Positions 1-6,872 of a DNA stretch of 64,000 nucleotides are shown here, one piece after another (within the stretch, counting starts at the first letter, position 1; every line of letters begins with the position of its first letter). Made by a program: the position numbers and the translations under genes. Source of the stretch: Xanthobacteraceae bacterium (GTDB lineage: Bacteria; Pseudomonadota; Alphaproteobacteria; Rhizobiales; Xanthobacteraceae); assembly GCA_029266425.1 (NCBI GenBank), contig JAQSWY010000007.1:62001-126000 (forward strand), given 5' to 3'. The notes beneath the pieces are model-generated. The model saw only the letters and a list, made by a program, of their open reading frames with translations, was not told the origin of the DNA and searched no databases.

Positions 1-303
1 CGGCAGATCGTCGGTCATGATCTCCACCGTGATGCCGGTGAGATCGTAGAATTCCTTGATCTTGTCGCGGATGGCGAAGGATGGCGGGGTGTTCTCGGAC
101 ATGAACACCAGCTTCGAGCCGGAATATTGCTTCCACTTGGCCTCGTCCGAGGAGGCGGCCTGCACCGGCGTGCGCATGATGACCGAGTTCAGCCCGACAC
201 CCAGCGATCCAACGCCGAGCATCGAGGCGGCAGCTCCGCCGAGTTCAAGGAATTTGCGACGGTTGATGCGCGTATAAAGGGCGTTCTTTGGCGTATAGAA
301 CAT
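1..303 (-). CDS. Partial ABC transporter substrate-binding protein with Tat signal (N-terminus only)
   Basis: The minus strand is open for 101 codons from an ATG at 303 to the window edge, preceded by GGGGAGGAATGA as a ribosome binding site. The protein begins MFYTPKNALYTRINRRKFLE. The RRKFLELGG motif followed by a hydrophobic stretch is a twin-arginine signal, so the folded product is probably exported to the periplasm. The mature start (WKQYSGSKLVFMSENTPPSF, then FYDLTGITVEI) resembles family-1 extracellular solute-binding proteins, which bind sugars, polyols or similar solutes for ABC importers. The rest of the gene and any permeases lie outside the window, so the ligand cannot be inferred. 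Confidence 0.75.
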   Translation of the reverse strand, partial: MFYTPKNALYTRINRRKFLELGGAAASMLGVGSLGVGLNSVIMRTPVQAASSDEAKWKQYSGSKLVFMSENTPPSFAIRDKIKEFYDLTGITVEIMTDDLP

Positions 304-467
304 TCATTCCTCCCCACCGGACGGGTCTGGACGCCCGCTCCGGATATCGCTCTTGTTTCCTCTACTTCGGCACAGGCGAACGCGCTGCCGCCTCCCGGGG
401 GCAGCGCGATTTTCAACTGGAGCGGCTGCGATTTTTATTTTGCAGCGGCCGACGGGCGTGAGTGAAA

Positions 468-496
468 CCATAGCCGCAGGGTGGACGTTTTGTAAA
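468..496 (-). promoter_or_regulatory. Possible sigma-70 promoter for the partial binding protein gene
   Basis: On the minus strand TTTACA (491-496) and CTATGG (468-473) are separated by 17 bases in the AT-rich part of the gap. This would give a leader of about 155 bases before the ATG at 303. It is a by-eye consensus match only. Confidence 0.3.
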
Positions 497-746
497 TTAT
501 TTTTTTCTCGGAGGCACTTATCGTGGTCGACCTTATACAGAGCGAAATTTTGGAACCTTGATATTACTTGTCTTTTAGATGCATCAGGTTTTCAGATGAC
601 GAAACCCACGCATTTTCCCGCGAGACAGCGCCGTTCGTGGAAATCTCTTACAAGAGCGATGGTAGGCTTGCTGCGGCCGTTGCGAAACCCGGCGTCATGG
701 CCGACCCTGTACGAGCCATCTCGATTCCCGATGCTCTGCCCGAATC

Positions 747-775
747 GTCATCCCCGGCACGAGGCCGGGGATGAC
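747..775. repeat. Palindromic intergenic repeat (GTCATCCCCGGC type)
   Basis: GTCATCCCCGGC and GCCGGGGATGAC form a perfect 12-bp inverted repeat around a 5-base loop. Related palindromes occur near 5190, 40221, 41594 and 59595. It lies just beyond the stop of the formamidase gene and may also help terminate its transcript. Confidence 0.7.
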
Positions 776-813
776 CATCCAGTGGCAGCATTGCTGCCGA
801 TGTCGGGGCCCGC

Positions 814-2265
814 TCAGCTTTCGCCGACAAAAATCTCCTTCTTGATGATGGCGTGCACGCCCCAATTGCCGTCCACCACCTGGGTGATGCCGAAATCGAC
901 GCCGACCGACATCAGCGAGAGCGCCTCATCCTCGGTGAGGCCTTTCACCGTCATCAGGAACTGCCGCATCTTCTTGAAGGCGTCGAGCATCGCGCCGTCC
1001 ACCGTCGACTTGCCATAGATGTCCGACTGCGCCTTCGGGCCGAGCTCGGCGAGATAGTTGGCATAGGTGAAGCCGTGGACGACGAAATCGTCCTTGGTCT
1101 CCAGCATCGGGAAGTCGAGCCCTTCCAGCGCAGTGCCGGCAAGGTCGGCCTTCTTGTGGAGGATCAGCTGGAAGGTGCCGGTGAGCGAGCACTCGATGGC
1201 GGTGCCGCACAACTCGGAATCCCCCTGCGAGGCATGGGGGTCGCCGACCGAGAGCAGGCCGCCCTCGACCGCGACGGGATAGTACATGGTCGCGCCCTTG
1301 CCGACGCGCCAATTGTCCATGTTGCCGCCGAAATAGCCGGGTGGGATCGAATCCACCATGTCAGCTTCCCTAGGTGCCAGCGCGATCACCCCGAAATGCG
1401 GGCGGATCGGCACCCGGACGTTCTTCAGCACGTCCATGTTCTTCTTGATGGTGGAATGGTCCACCGGCACGCCGGGATAATCGATGGTCTTGTGCACCAC
1501 GCCGAACGGATCGGTCTGCGGCACCCATTGATAATTGTAGACCGCCTTGGCGAAGCTGCGCTCGCCGGTGGCATCGACCTCATAGATGGTGATGACCTCG
1601 CGCGGCTTCGGCTCGGTGAGGAGGTGCTTGTAGTGGTAGCCCCACCACGCCGCGGCATTGGAGCCAAAGGTCTTGCCCTTGTAAGCCGGGTTGGCGCACG
1701 GACGGGGCGCGACATCGACGATGCGCACCTCGAGTACGTCTCCGGGCTGGGCGCCACGGACAAACACCGGACCGGTGCAGATATGCACGCCAAGCCCTTC
1801 GCCGGCGCCGCGGCCGAACAGCGAGGCGTCCATCGGGCCGGCGCCTCGACGGTTCACGCCCTTCTTCTCCTTGGTCCAGAGATAGACACTCTCCGCTCCG
1901 GGATCGCCCTTCACCATGCGCTCATTGTCGTCATTGGCGTGGTGAGTCAGCGTCTCGATGGTGACGAAGTCGCCGCTGTCGCATTCCACCTGCGGCTTGA
2001 GCAACTTGGAGAAATAGCCCCAGTGCACCGTGTCGGCGGAGGCTGGCAGATAATAGTGGCTCTTGGTCGCCGGCTGCTTGGCCGCCGCAGCCTGCGCCAT
2101 GGCCGGCGAGATCAGCGAGAGCCCGCCTGCCACAGCGGCCGCGGCGCCGCCGGTGGCGACAAAGGCGCTCTTCAGGAAGCCGCGACGCTCGCTGTCTAGT
2201 TCTTGCTTGAACTTGCGATAATGCAGCTCGAAATGCGGGCAGGTGCTATCGTCACCTTGGCACAT
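814..2265 (-). CDS. Tat-exported acetamidase/formamidase family protein
   Basis: This 483-residue protein belongs to the FmdA/AmdA family, which hydrolyses formamide, acetamide or other short amides to ammonia and the acid. The catalytic module starts near residue 70 (ADTVHWGYFSK) and carries family blocks such as RRGAGPMDASLFGRGAGEG, SNAAAWWGYHY, SIPPGYFGGNMDNW and DGNWGVHAIIKKE. A twin-arginine motif (RRGFLK, residues 27-32) followed by an Ala-rich stretch ending in AMAQA implies periplasmic export, unusual for a family I know mainly as cytoplasmic. The start at 2265 has a GAGG site. It puts an odd Cys/His-containing segment (CQGDDSTCPHFELHY) before the twin arginines. It is divergent from a paralogue fused to a regulator. 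Confidence 0.9.
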   Translation of the reverse strand: MCQGDDSTCPHFELHYRKFKQELDSERRGFLKSAFVATGGAAAAVAGGLSLISPAMAQAAAAKQPATKSHYYLPASADTVHWGYFSKLLKPQVECDSGDFVTIETLTHHANDDNERMVKGDPGAESVYLWTKEKKGVNRRGAGPMDASLFGRGAGEGLGVHICTGPVFVRGAQPGDVLEVRIVDVAPRPCANPAYKGKTFGSNAAAWWGYHYKHLLTEPKPREVITIYEVDATGERSFAKAVYNYQWVPQTDPFGVVHKTIDYPGVPVDHSTIKKNMDVLKNVRVPIRPHFGVIALAPREADMVDSIPPGYFGGNMDNWRVGKGATMYYPVAVEGGLLSVGDPHASQGDSELCGTAIECSLTGTFQLILHKKADLAGTALEGLDFPMLETKDDFVVHGFTYANYLAELGPKAQSDIYGKSTVDGAMLDAFKKMRQFLMTVKGLTEDEALSLMSVGVDFGITQVVDGNWGVHAIIKKEIFVGES

Positions 2266-2745
2266 CGTTTTACCTCGGAAGGTTTATCTTGTTGAGAGGA
2301 TGACGATAGGGAGACTGTCATTCCCGCTGGGCCGCTGCCAAGGCGCATTCGGGGCGGATATCGACGGTAAGCGCGCACATGCGCACGTATCGGGGGTCCG
2401 TGCCGTCCTTAAAATTCCATAGTCTACTCAATAGGTTGAATCCAGATCGCGATAGCGAGTCGGCCACCGTGCGACTGCCTCATGGTTGCTCATGGCATAT
2501 TTTTGTGCGCGCAGAGGCAAACCGGCTAGGCCGCGTCGCTCTAGTCTCAGCTCGCCAGACAGATGCGTTCATGTCGTCCGCGCTCTCGTGGCGCGGGTGC
2601 AGGGATTTTTTGTGCCGAGCCCAAGTCATCGCGCGCATCGCGCGCAAGGGCGGGTTTTCCTGTGCGGTTGCATGCAATGGCAACGCAGGGGAAGATCGGC
2701 GGAGATAAGCGGAGGATCGCAGGGAGCGCAGGAGCGGAAGCGGCG
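2266..2745. other. Divergent promoter region between the two formamidase genes
   Basis: This region separates the Tat-formamidase (minus) from the AraC-formamidase fusion (plus). It contains an AT-rich segment at about 2405-2445 with the TAGTCTACT motif shared with the metQ/metN region. A dyad GTTGC-N8-GCAAC (2667-2684) surrounds a TTGCATGCAA palindrome. The fusion ORF is open back to 2563, so part of the region could be coding if an upstream start is used. The composition from 2563 to 2745 and the lack of a ribosome site at 2563 argue against that. Confidence 0.5.
2415..2441. promoter_or_regulatory. TAGTCTACT-type motif, copy 1
   Basis: The sequence reads TTCCATAGTCTACTCAATAG followed by GTTGAA. 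A nearly identical arrangement (TTCCAATAGTCTACTAATTC then AGTTGA) occurs at 6345-6370. A shorter relative (ATAGTCTATTGAATT) occurs at 6266-6280. All three lie in AT-rich promoter regions of the first 7 kb, so I read them as binding sites for one regulator. Its identity is unknown. Confidence 0.45.
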
Positions 2746-5154
2746 ATGGCAGGCAGGCCCGGCGCTGCGGCGCTAACCGAACCGGACGCCCGCACGGGCA
2801 AGCAGCTGGCGAGCGCCCTGCCCGCGGACGGCATCCCGGAGGGCACCATAGCGGTCGAGACCCTGCCCCTGTGCGGCCAGGAGAACGCTTGGCGCCGCGC
2901 GCTCGGCGAGCTTCGCCTGGAGAGCCGCCGCACTGCCGACGAGCCGTTCCGCTTCGGGCACGTCTCGGTGAAGTGCTCCGCCAGCGGCACCCGCTTCGCC
3001 TTGCTGCAATCGACGCCGCAGCCCCTCGCCCGCCGGCCGGCGAAGGATGCGGCCAGCCTCGCGCCGCTGCTCATCATCTTCCATCGCCATGGCCGCGGCC
3101 GCATCCTCACCGGCACCCGGGCGTCCGAATTCGCCGATGGCGACCTGTCGGTGTGTGACGCCGGCCAGGACTGGACGCTGGACCTGCGTGCCGATTTCGA
3201 GATCGCGGTGCTGGAGGTGCCGCGCGAGCGGCTGCTCGCCCGGCTCGGGCGCGCGCGGATCCGCCTGCCGGCCGTGCTCGGCGCCAGCATCGCCGCCGCC
3301 GCGGCGCGGCCGGTGATGCGCACTTTGGCGGGGAATTTCGATGCGCTGGACGGCGCTGATCTCGCCTCCGCCGAGATCGCGCTGGTCGAACTCGTGGCCG
3401 GCGCCCTGCTCGGTGAGGCCAGGGAGCCGGCCGAGGACGCCGTCACCCAGACCCAGGCGGCCCATATGCGCCGCGTGCTGGCCGCCATAGAGGCACGGCT
3501 CGCCGAGCCGACCCTCGCGCTCGCCGACATCGCCGCCCAGGAAGGGCTCTCGCCGCGCTATCTGCAGCGCCTGTTCGAACGCCAGAGCGAGACTTTCTCC
3601 GACTATGTGCGGCTGCGCCGACTGGAGCGCTGCCGGCTCGATCTGGTCGACCCGAAATACGCCGACCAGAGCATCGCCGAGATCGGCTTCCGCTGGACCT
3701 TCCGCGACCAGGCGCATTTCTCCCGCGCCTTCAGCGCCGCGTTCGGCGTCTCGCCGCGCGACGTACGCAAGGCGGTGCCGAGGCCCGCGGGGGACCGCCA
3801 GGTCCGCGGCCGGCCATTGCGGACTGTGCTGCCGCAAGCGGCGGTCCGCGCGCGGAAGGTGGAGGAGGTCGAGGCCCGCCCGCTCCACGTCCGCCCGGCC
3901 GGCGATGCCGGCCGGCATCACCTCACGGTCTCCAAGGATGTCGTGCATTGGGGCTATATGAGCCGCAACATCCCGCCTGCGCTGCGGGTGAAGCCGGAGG
4001 CGTGCGTCACCATCGAGACGCTGACCCAGCACGCCTTTGACGATCATGAGCGGATGATCAAGGACGATCCCGCCGCCGAGGAGGTGTTCCGCTGGACCAC
4101 TGAGGGCAAGGCGGTGGACCGCCGCGGCGCGGGGCCAATGAATGCCTCGGTGCTGGGACGTGGCGCCGGCGAAGGCTTCGGCGTGCATATCTGCACCGGG
4201 CCGGTTCATATCGAGGGCGCCGAGCCCGGCGACGTGCTGGAGGTCGAGATCCTCGACATCCGCCCCCGCCCGAGCGGCAATCCCGACTACCAGGGCAAAT
4301 GCTTCGCCAGCAATGCCGCCGCCTGGTGGGGCTACCAATATTGGGACCTCTTCGAGGCGCCCACGAGGCGCGAGGTGGTTACCATCTTCGAGCTCGATCT
4401 CGACGGCGGCGCGACCCATGCCCGCCCGGTCTATTCCTATCGCTGGACGCCGCAGACCGATCCGTTCGGCGTGCGGCACGAAACCATCGACTATCCGGGC
4501 ATTCCGGTGGATCACGCGTCCGTGGAGGAGCGCCACGGCGTGATGGCGCATGTGCGCGTGCCGATCCGCCCGCATTTCGGCTTCATGGGCGTCGCGCCCA
4601 AGGAGGCGGACATCGTCGATTCCATTCCGCCTGGCTATTTCGGCGGCAATATCGACAATTGGCGGGCCGGCCGCGGCACCACGCTCTATCTCCCCGTCGC
4701 CGTGCCCGGCGCGCTGTTCTCGGTCGGCGACGGGCATCTGGCGCAGGGCGACGGCGAGATCAACGGCACGGCGCTGGAGGCCTCGCTCACCGGCGATTTC
4801 CGTTTCCGACTCCACAAGAAGCACTCGGCCGAGAAGCCGTGGCTGAAGGGCCTCGGCTATCCGCTGCTGGAGACGCCGGACGAATGGGTGCTTCAGGGCT
4901 TCAGCTACCCGAACTATCTGCGCGAGCTCGGCCAGAACGCCCAGTCCATTGTCTACAAGAAATCCTCGCTGGATCTGGCCATGCGCAGCGTGTTCCGCAC
5001 CGCGCGCAAATTCCTCATCGACACTTATGGGCTCGACGAGGACGAAGCGGTCGCCCTGATGTCGATCGCGGTGGATTTCGGCGTGACCCAGGTCGCCGAC
5101 GGCAATTGGGGCGTCCACGCCATCATTCGCAAGGAGATGTTCGGCGCGCGGTGA
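2746..5154 (+). CDS. AraC-family regulator fused to acetamidase/formamidase
   Basis: One continuous ORF encodes a transcription factor and an enzyme. Counting from the ATG at 2746 (802 residues), about 60-240 form an AraC-type N-terminal sensor domain (PFRFGHVSVKCSA). About 240-342 carry a double helix-turn-helix (LALADIAAQEGLSPRYLQRL, then IAEIGFRWTFRDQAHFSRAF and GVSPRDVRK). After a basic linker of roughly 50 residues, 390-802 make a complete FmdA/AmdA module (VHWGYMS, RRGAGPMNASVLGRGAGEG, SNAAAWWGYQY, SIPPGYFGGNIDNW, DGNWGVHAIIRKE). It has no signal peptide, so it should be cytoplasmic. The 2746 start follows AGGAGCGGAAGCGGCG; starts at 2677 and 2563 are alternatives. The enzyme half is closely similar to the exported paralogue at 814-2265. 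Amide sensing coupled to transcription is my inference. Confidence 0.88.
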   Translation: MAGRPGAAALTEPDARTGKQLASALPADGIPEGTIAVETLPLCGQENAWRRALGELRLESRRTADEPFRFGHVSVKCSASGTRFALLQSTPQPLARRPAKDAASLAPLLIIFHRHGRGRILTGTRASEFADGDLSVCDAGQDWTLDLRADFEIAVLEVPRERLLARLGRARIRLPAVLGASIAAAAARPVMRTLAGNFDALDGADLASAEIALVELVAGALLGEAREPAEDAVTQTQAAHMRRVLAAIEARLAEPTLALADIAAQEGLSPRYLQRLFERQSETFSDYVRLRRLERCRLDLVDPKYADQSIAEIGFRWTFRDQAHFSRAFSAAFGVSPRDVRKAVPRPAGDRQVRGRPLRTVLPQAAVRARKVEEVEARPLHVRPAGDAGRHHLTVSKDVVHWGYMSRNIPPALRVKPEACVTIETLTQHAFDDHERMIKDDPAAEEVFRWTTEGKAVDRRGAGPMNASVLGRGAGEGFGVHICTGPVHIEGAEPGDVLEVEILDIRPRPSGNPDYQGKCFASNAAAWWGYQYWDLFEAPTRREVVTIFELDLDGGATHARPVYSYRWTPQTDPFGVRHETIDYPGIPVDHASVEERHGVMAHVRVPIRPHFGFMGVAPKEADIVDSIPPGYFGGNIDNWRAGRGTTLYLPVAVPGALFSVGDGHLAQGDGEINGTALEASLTGDFRFRLHKKHSAEKPWLKGLGYPLLETPDEWVLQGFSYPNYLRELGQNAQSIVYKKSSLDLAMRSVFRTARKFLIDTYGLDEDEAVALMSIAVDFGVTQVADGNWGVHAIIRKEMFGAR

Positions 5155-5159
5155 GGCAC

Positions 5160-5282
5160 TCGTCATGGCCGGCAAATAGTCCTTCTGCCCCCATCCCCGG
5201 GCTTGACCGGGGATGGGAAGGTCGAGCAACGAACCTCACCGCTCCCTATACGATCCCGACGACGGGGAATGACGACGCCACC
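5160..5282. repeat. Palindromic intergenic repeat element
   Basis: A perfect 11-bp inverted repeat (CCCATCCCCGG / CCGGGGATGGG, 5190-5217) sits inside a longer mosaic. The mosaic starts CGTCATGGCCGG and ends near CGGGGAATGACG. It lies between convergent genes (fusion on plus, metQ on minus), where it could act as a bidirectional terminator. Confidence 0.6.
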
Positions 5283-5392
5283 GCTCGCGGTCGCTCCCCC
5301 GATTTTGGCGCATCGACTGTCTCGCCCTTCGCCATGGAGAGGCAAGCGGGCGGCTGAGGATGCACCGCCCGCATGGTTGGCGTCGCCGCCCC

Positions 5393-6199
5393 TCACCAGG
5401 CCGGCAGGATGGCGCCCTTGAAGCGGGTCTCGAGGAAGGCCTTAACCTCCGGTGACTGATAGGCGGCGACCAGCTTGCGGATCGCCGGCCTGGCCTCCTC
5501 GCCGGCCCGCACCGCGACGAAGTTGCCGTACGGGTTCTCGGTGCGGCTCTCCTGCACCAGCGCGTCCTTGCGCGGATCGAGCTTGGCGCTGAGGGCGTAA
5601 TTGGTGTTGACCACGGCGCCGTCGAGATCGGGCAACTGCTTAGGCAGCAGCGCCGCGTCGAGCTCGCGGAACTTCACCTGCTTTGGATTCTCGGTGACAT
5701 CGAGCACGCTAGGCGAGAGGCCCTTGCCGGGCGCGAGCTTGATGAGGCCGTTCGCGGCGAGGAGATTGAGCGCCCGCCCGCCATTCGACGGATCGTTGGG
5801 CATGCCGATCTGCGCGCCCTCGGGCAGATCCTTGAAGCTCTTGACCTTCAAGGAGTAGAAGCCGATCGGCTCGACGATGGTGAAGCCGGCCGGCACGATC
5901 TTGTAGCCGCGCGCCGCGATCTGCGCATTGAGATAGGGCTGGTGCTGGAAGGCATTGGCGTCGAGGTCGCCGCGCGACAGCGCCTCATTCGGCAGCGTGT
6001 AGTCGGAGAAGGTGACGATATCGATGTCGAGTCCGTCCCTGGCCGCGACCTTCTTCACGACCTCGGCGATCTCCTCCTCCTCGCCGCCGATGACGCCGAG
6101 CTTGATCTTCTCCGCAGCCGCTGCGGGCAGCGAGGTGGCGAAGGCGACTAGGGCAACGCCGGCGGCAAGGCCGAGCCAGCGCCTCGATAGGTCCGACAT
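5393..6199 (-). CDS. metQ: MetQ/NlpA-family ABC substrate-binding protein (copy 1)
   Basis: The 268-residue product has a Sec-type signal (MSDLSRRWLGLAAGVALVAF, cleavage near PAAAA). The mature NlpA/MetQ fold starts EKIKLGVIGGEEEEIAEVVK and contains FSDYTLPNEALSRGDLDANA and NDPSNGGRALNLL. The family binds methionine or related ligands for a MetNI importer. There is no lipobox cysteine, so the protein should be soluble in the periplasm. The ATG at 6199 follows GGGAGAGATCAC; the track's upstream start has no such site. It is transcribed away from metN and metI, whereas a second MetQ-like gene follows metI. The ligand could be another sulfur compound rather than methionine. Confidence 0.9.
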   Translation of the reverse strand: MSDLSRRWLGLAAGVALVAFATSLPAAAAEKIKLGVIGGEEEEIAEVVKKVAARDGLDIDIVTFSDYTLPNEALSRGDLDANAFQHQPYLNAQIAARGYKIVPAGFTIVEPIGFYSLKVKSFKDLPEGAQIGMPNDPSNGGRALNLLAANGLIKLAPGKGLSPSVLDVTENPKQVKFRELDAALLPKQLPDLDGAVVNTNYALSAKLDPRKDALVQESRTENPYGNFVAVRAGEEARPAIRKLVAAYQSPEVKAFLETRFKGAILPAW

Positions 6200-6263
6200 G
6201 TGATCTCTCCCGATTGTGTGCGGCGCGATGCGCTGCGTCGCCACAGCACAACCGGCGATCGAG

Positions 6264-6281
6264 CTATAGTCTATTGAATTT
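6264..6281. promoter_or_regulatory. TAGTCTA-type motif, copy 2 (metQ side)
   Basis: CTATAGTCTATTGAATTT lies about 65 bases upstream of the metQ ATG. On the minus strand it reads TTCAATAGACTATAG, so it could overlap the metQ core promoter. It shares the TAGTCTA core with copies at 2415 and 6345. Confidence 0.4.
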
Positions 6282-6344
6282 ATGGTATACTACCTATGCA
6301 TATTTGGTGAGCGGTGAGCCCAGGAAATGAGCAATCTGGTACGA

Positions 6345-6395
6345 TTCCAATAGTCTACTAATTCAGTTGACATTTGTCGGGAGCGCTCCTATAGC
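6345..6395 (+). promoter_or_regulatory. TAGTCTA-type motif (copy 3) plus sigma-70 promoter for the metNI operon
   Basis: TTGACA (6367-6372) and TATAGC (6390-6395) are separated by exactly 17 bases, a near-consensus vegetative promoter. The motif TTCCAATAGTCTACTAATTC ends immediately upstream of the -35 box, the usual place for an activator site. It would drive the 66-aa ORF, metN and metI. Confidence 0.6.
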
Positions 6396-6636
6396 TCCAG
6401 ACGTCAGTGGTGGGCGCTCCGGCGCCGCCGCGACCGCGGGATTTGAAACCCGGCAGCTTGCACCGCGTCACCCTTGCTAAAGCGCCACGAGCGATGTCGT
6501 GGTCGGGCCAATCAGGAGCTGAACCATGAGCGCATCGTGTTGTTGCCGTCCTCGGCCTTGAGCCGTCTCTCGCCTTCCATGCAGAGCTTCGCCGGATCAC
6601 GCGCCCATCGGCACGCCCGGCTATGGGACGAATGCC

Positions 6637-6837
6637 ATGATCTCTCTTCTCATCACCACCGATGAAAACTGGGCCGGCACCAGCGTCGAGCCCTCGATCG
6701 ACGACATCCTGTCCGATCCCATCGTGCACCTGGTGCTGCGCCGCGACGGCCTGACCGCCAGCGCCGTCAAGGCGCGGCTCGATAGCGAACGCCGCCGGCT
6801 CGGTTTCCTGCCGCCGGCCTTGGGCCGTGCTGCTTGA
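6637..6837 (+). CDS. Small hypothetical protein at the head of the metNI operon
   Basis: The 66-residue ORF starts MISLLITTDENWAGTSVEPS and continues IDDILSDPIVHLVLRRDGLT. It has no signal peptide or membrane segment and ends in a short basic helix. I do not recognise the family. In favour of it being real are the codon use, similar to its neighbours, the near-consensus promoter about 240 bases upstream, and its position directly before metN. The ribosome binding site is weak (GGGACGAATGCC). A role linked to the importer or to sulfur/amide metabolism is only a guess from position. Confidence 0.55.
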   Translation: MISLLITTDENWAGTSVEPSIDDILSDPIVHLVLRRDGLTASAVKARLDSERRRLGFLPPALGRAA

Positions 6838-6872
6838 CATGCCCAAGCGAAACGCTCGTCCTCGTTGACCTC

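Larger units (their letters stand above)
304..813. other. Intergenic region without a convincing gene
   Basis: This 510-base gap separates the partial binding protein from the Tat-exported formamidase. Its middle (about 425-600) is clearly more AT-rich than the flanks, which suits a promoter region. The ORFs listed here by the track lack ribosome binding sites and recognisable motifs. One palindromic repeat sits at 747-775. I see no RNA gene. Confidence 0.6.
6200..6636. other. Divergent regulatory region upstream of metQ and the 66-aa ORF/metN
   Basis: The gap holds an AT-rich block (about 6260-6375) with two TAGTCTA-type motifs and a good sigma-70 promoter pointing at metN. Downstream of the promoter (about 6400-6630) the sequence is GC-rich leader without a recognisable riboswitch fold or a convincing ORF. 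Confidence 0.5.

Noticed and set aside
353-1018. 221-codon plus-strand ORF in the first intergenic region
   Set aside because: No ribosome site, no motif, and it runs into the conserved formamidase gene on the other strand.
2563-2745. Upstream 61 codons of the fusion ORF as coding sequence
   Set aside because: Open frame, but no ribosome site at 2563 and the region contains palindromes and promoter-like sequence; kept only as an alternative start.
2773-5229. 818-codon minus-strand ORF opposite the AraC-formamidase fusion
   Set aside because: It is the antisense shadow of a high-GC gene; the plus strand carries clear AraC and FmdA motifs while this frame has none.
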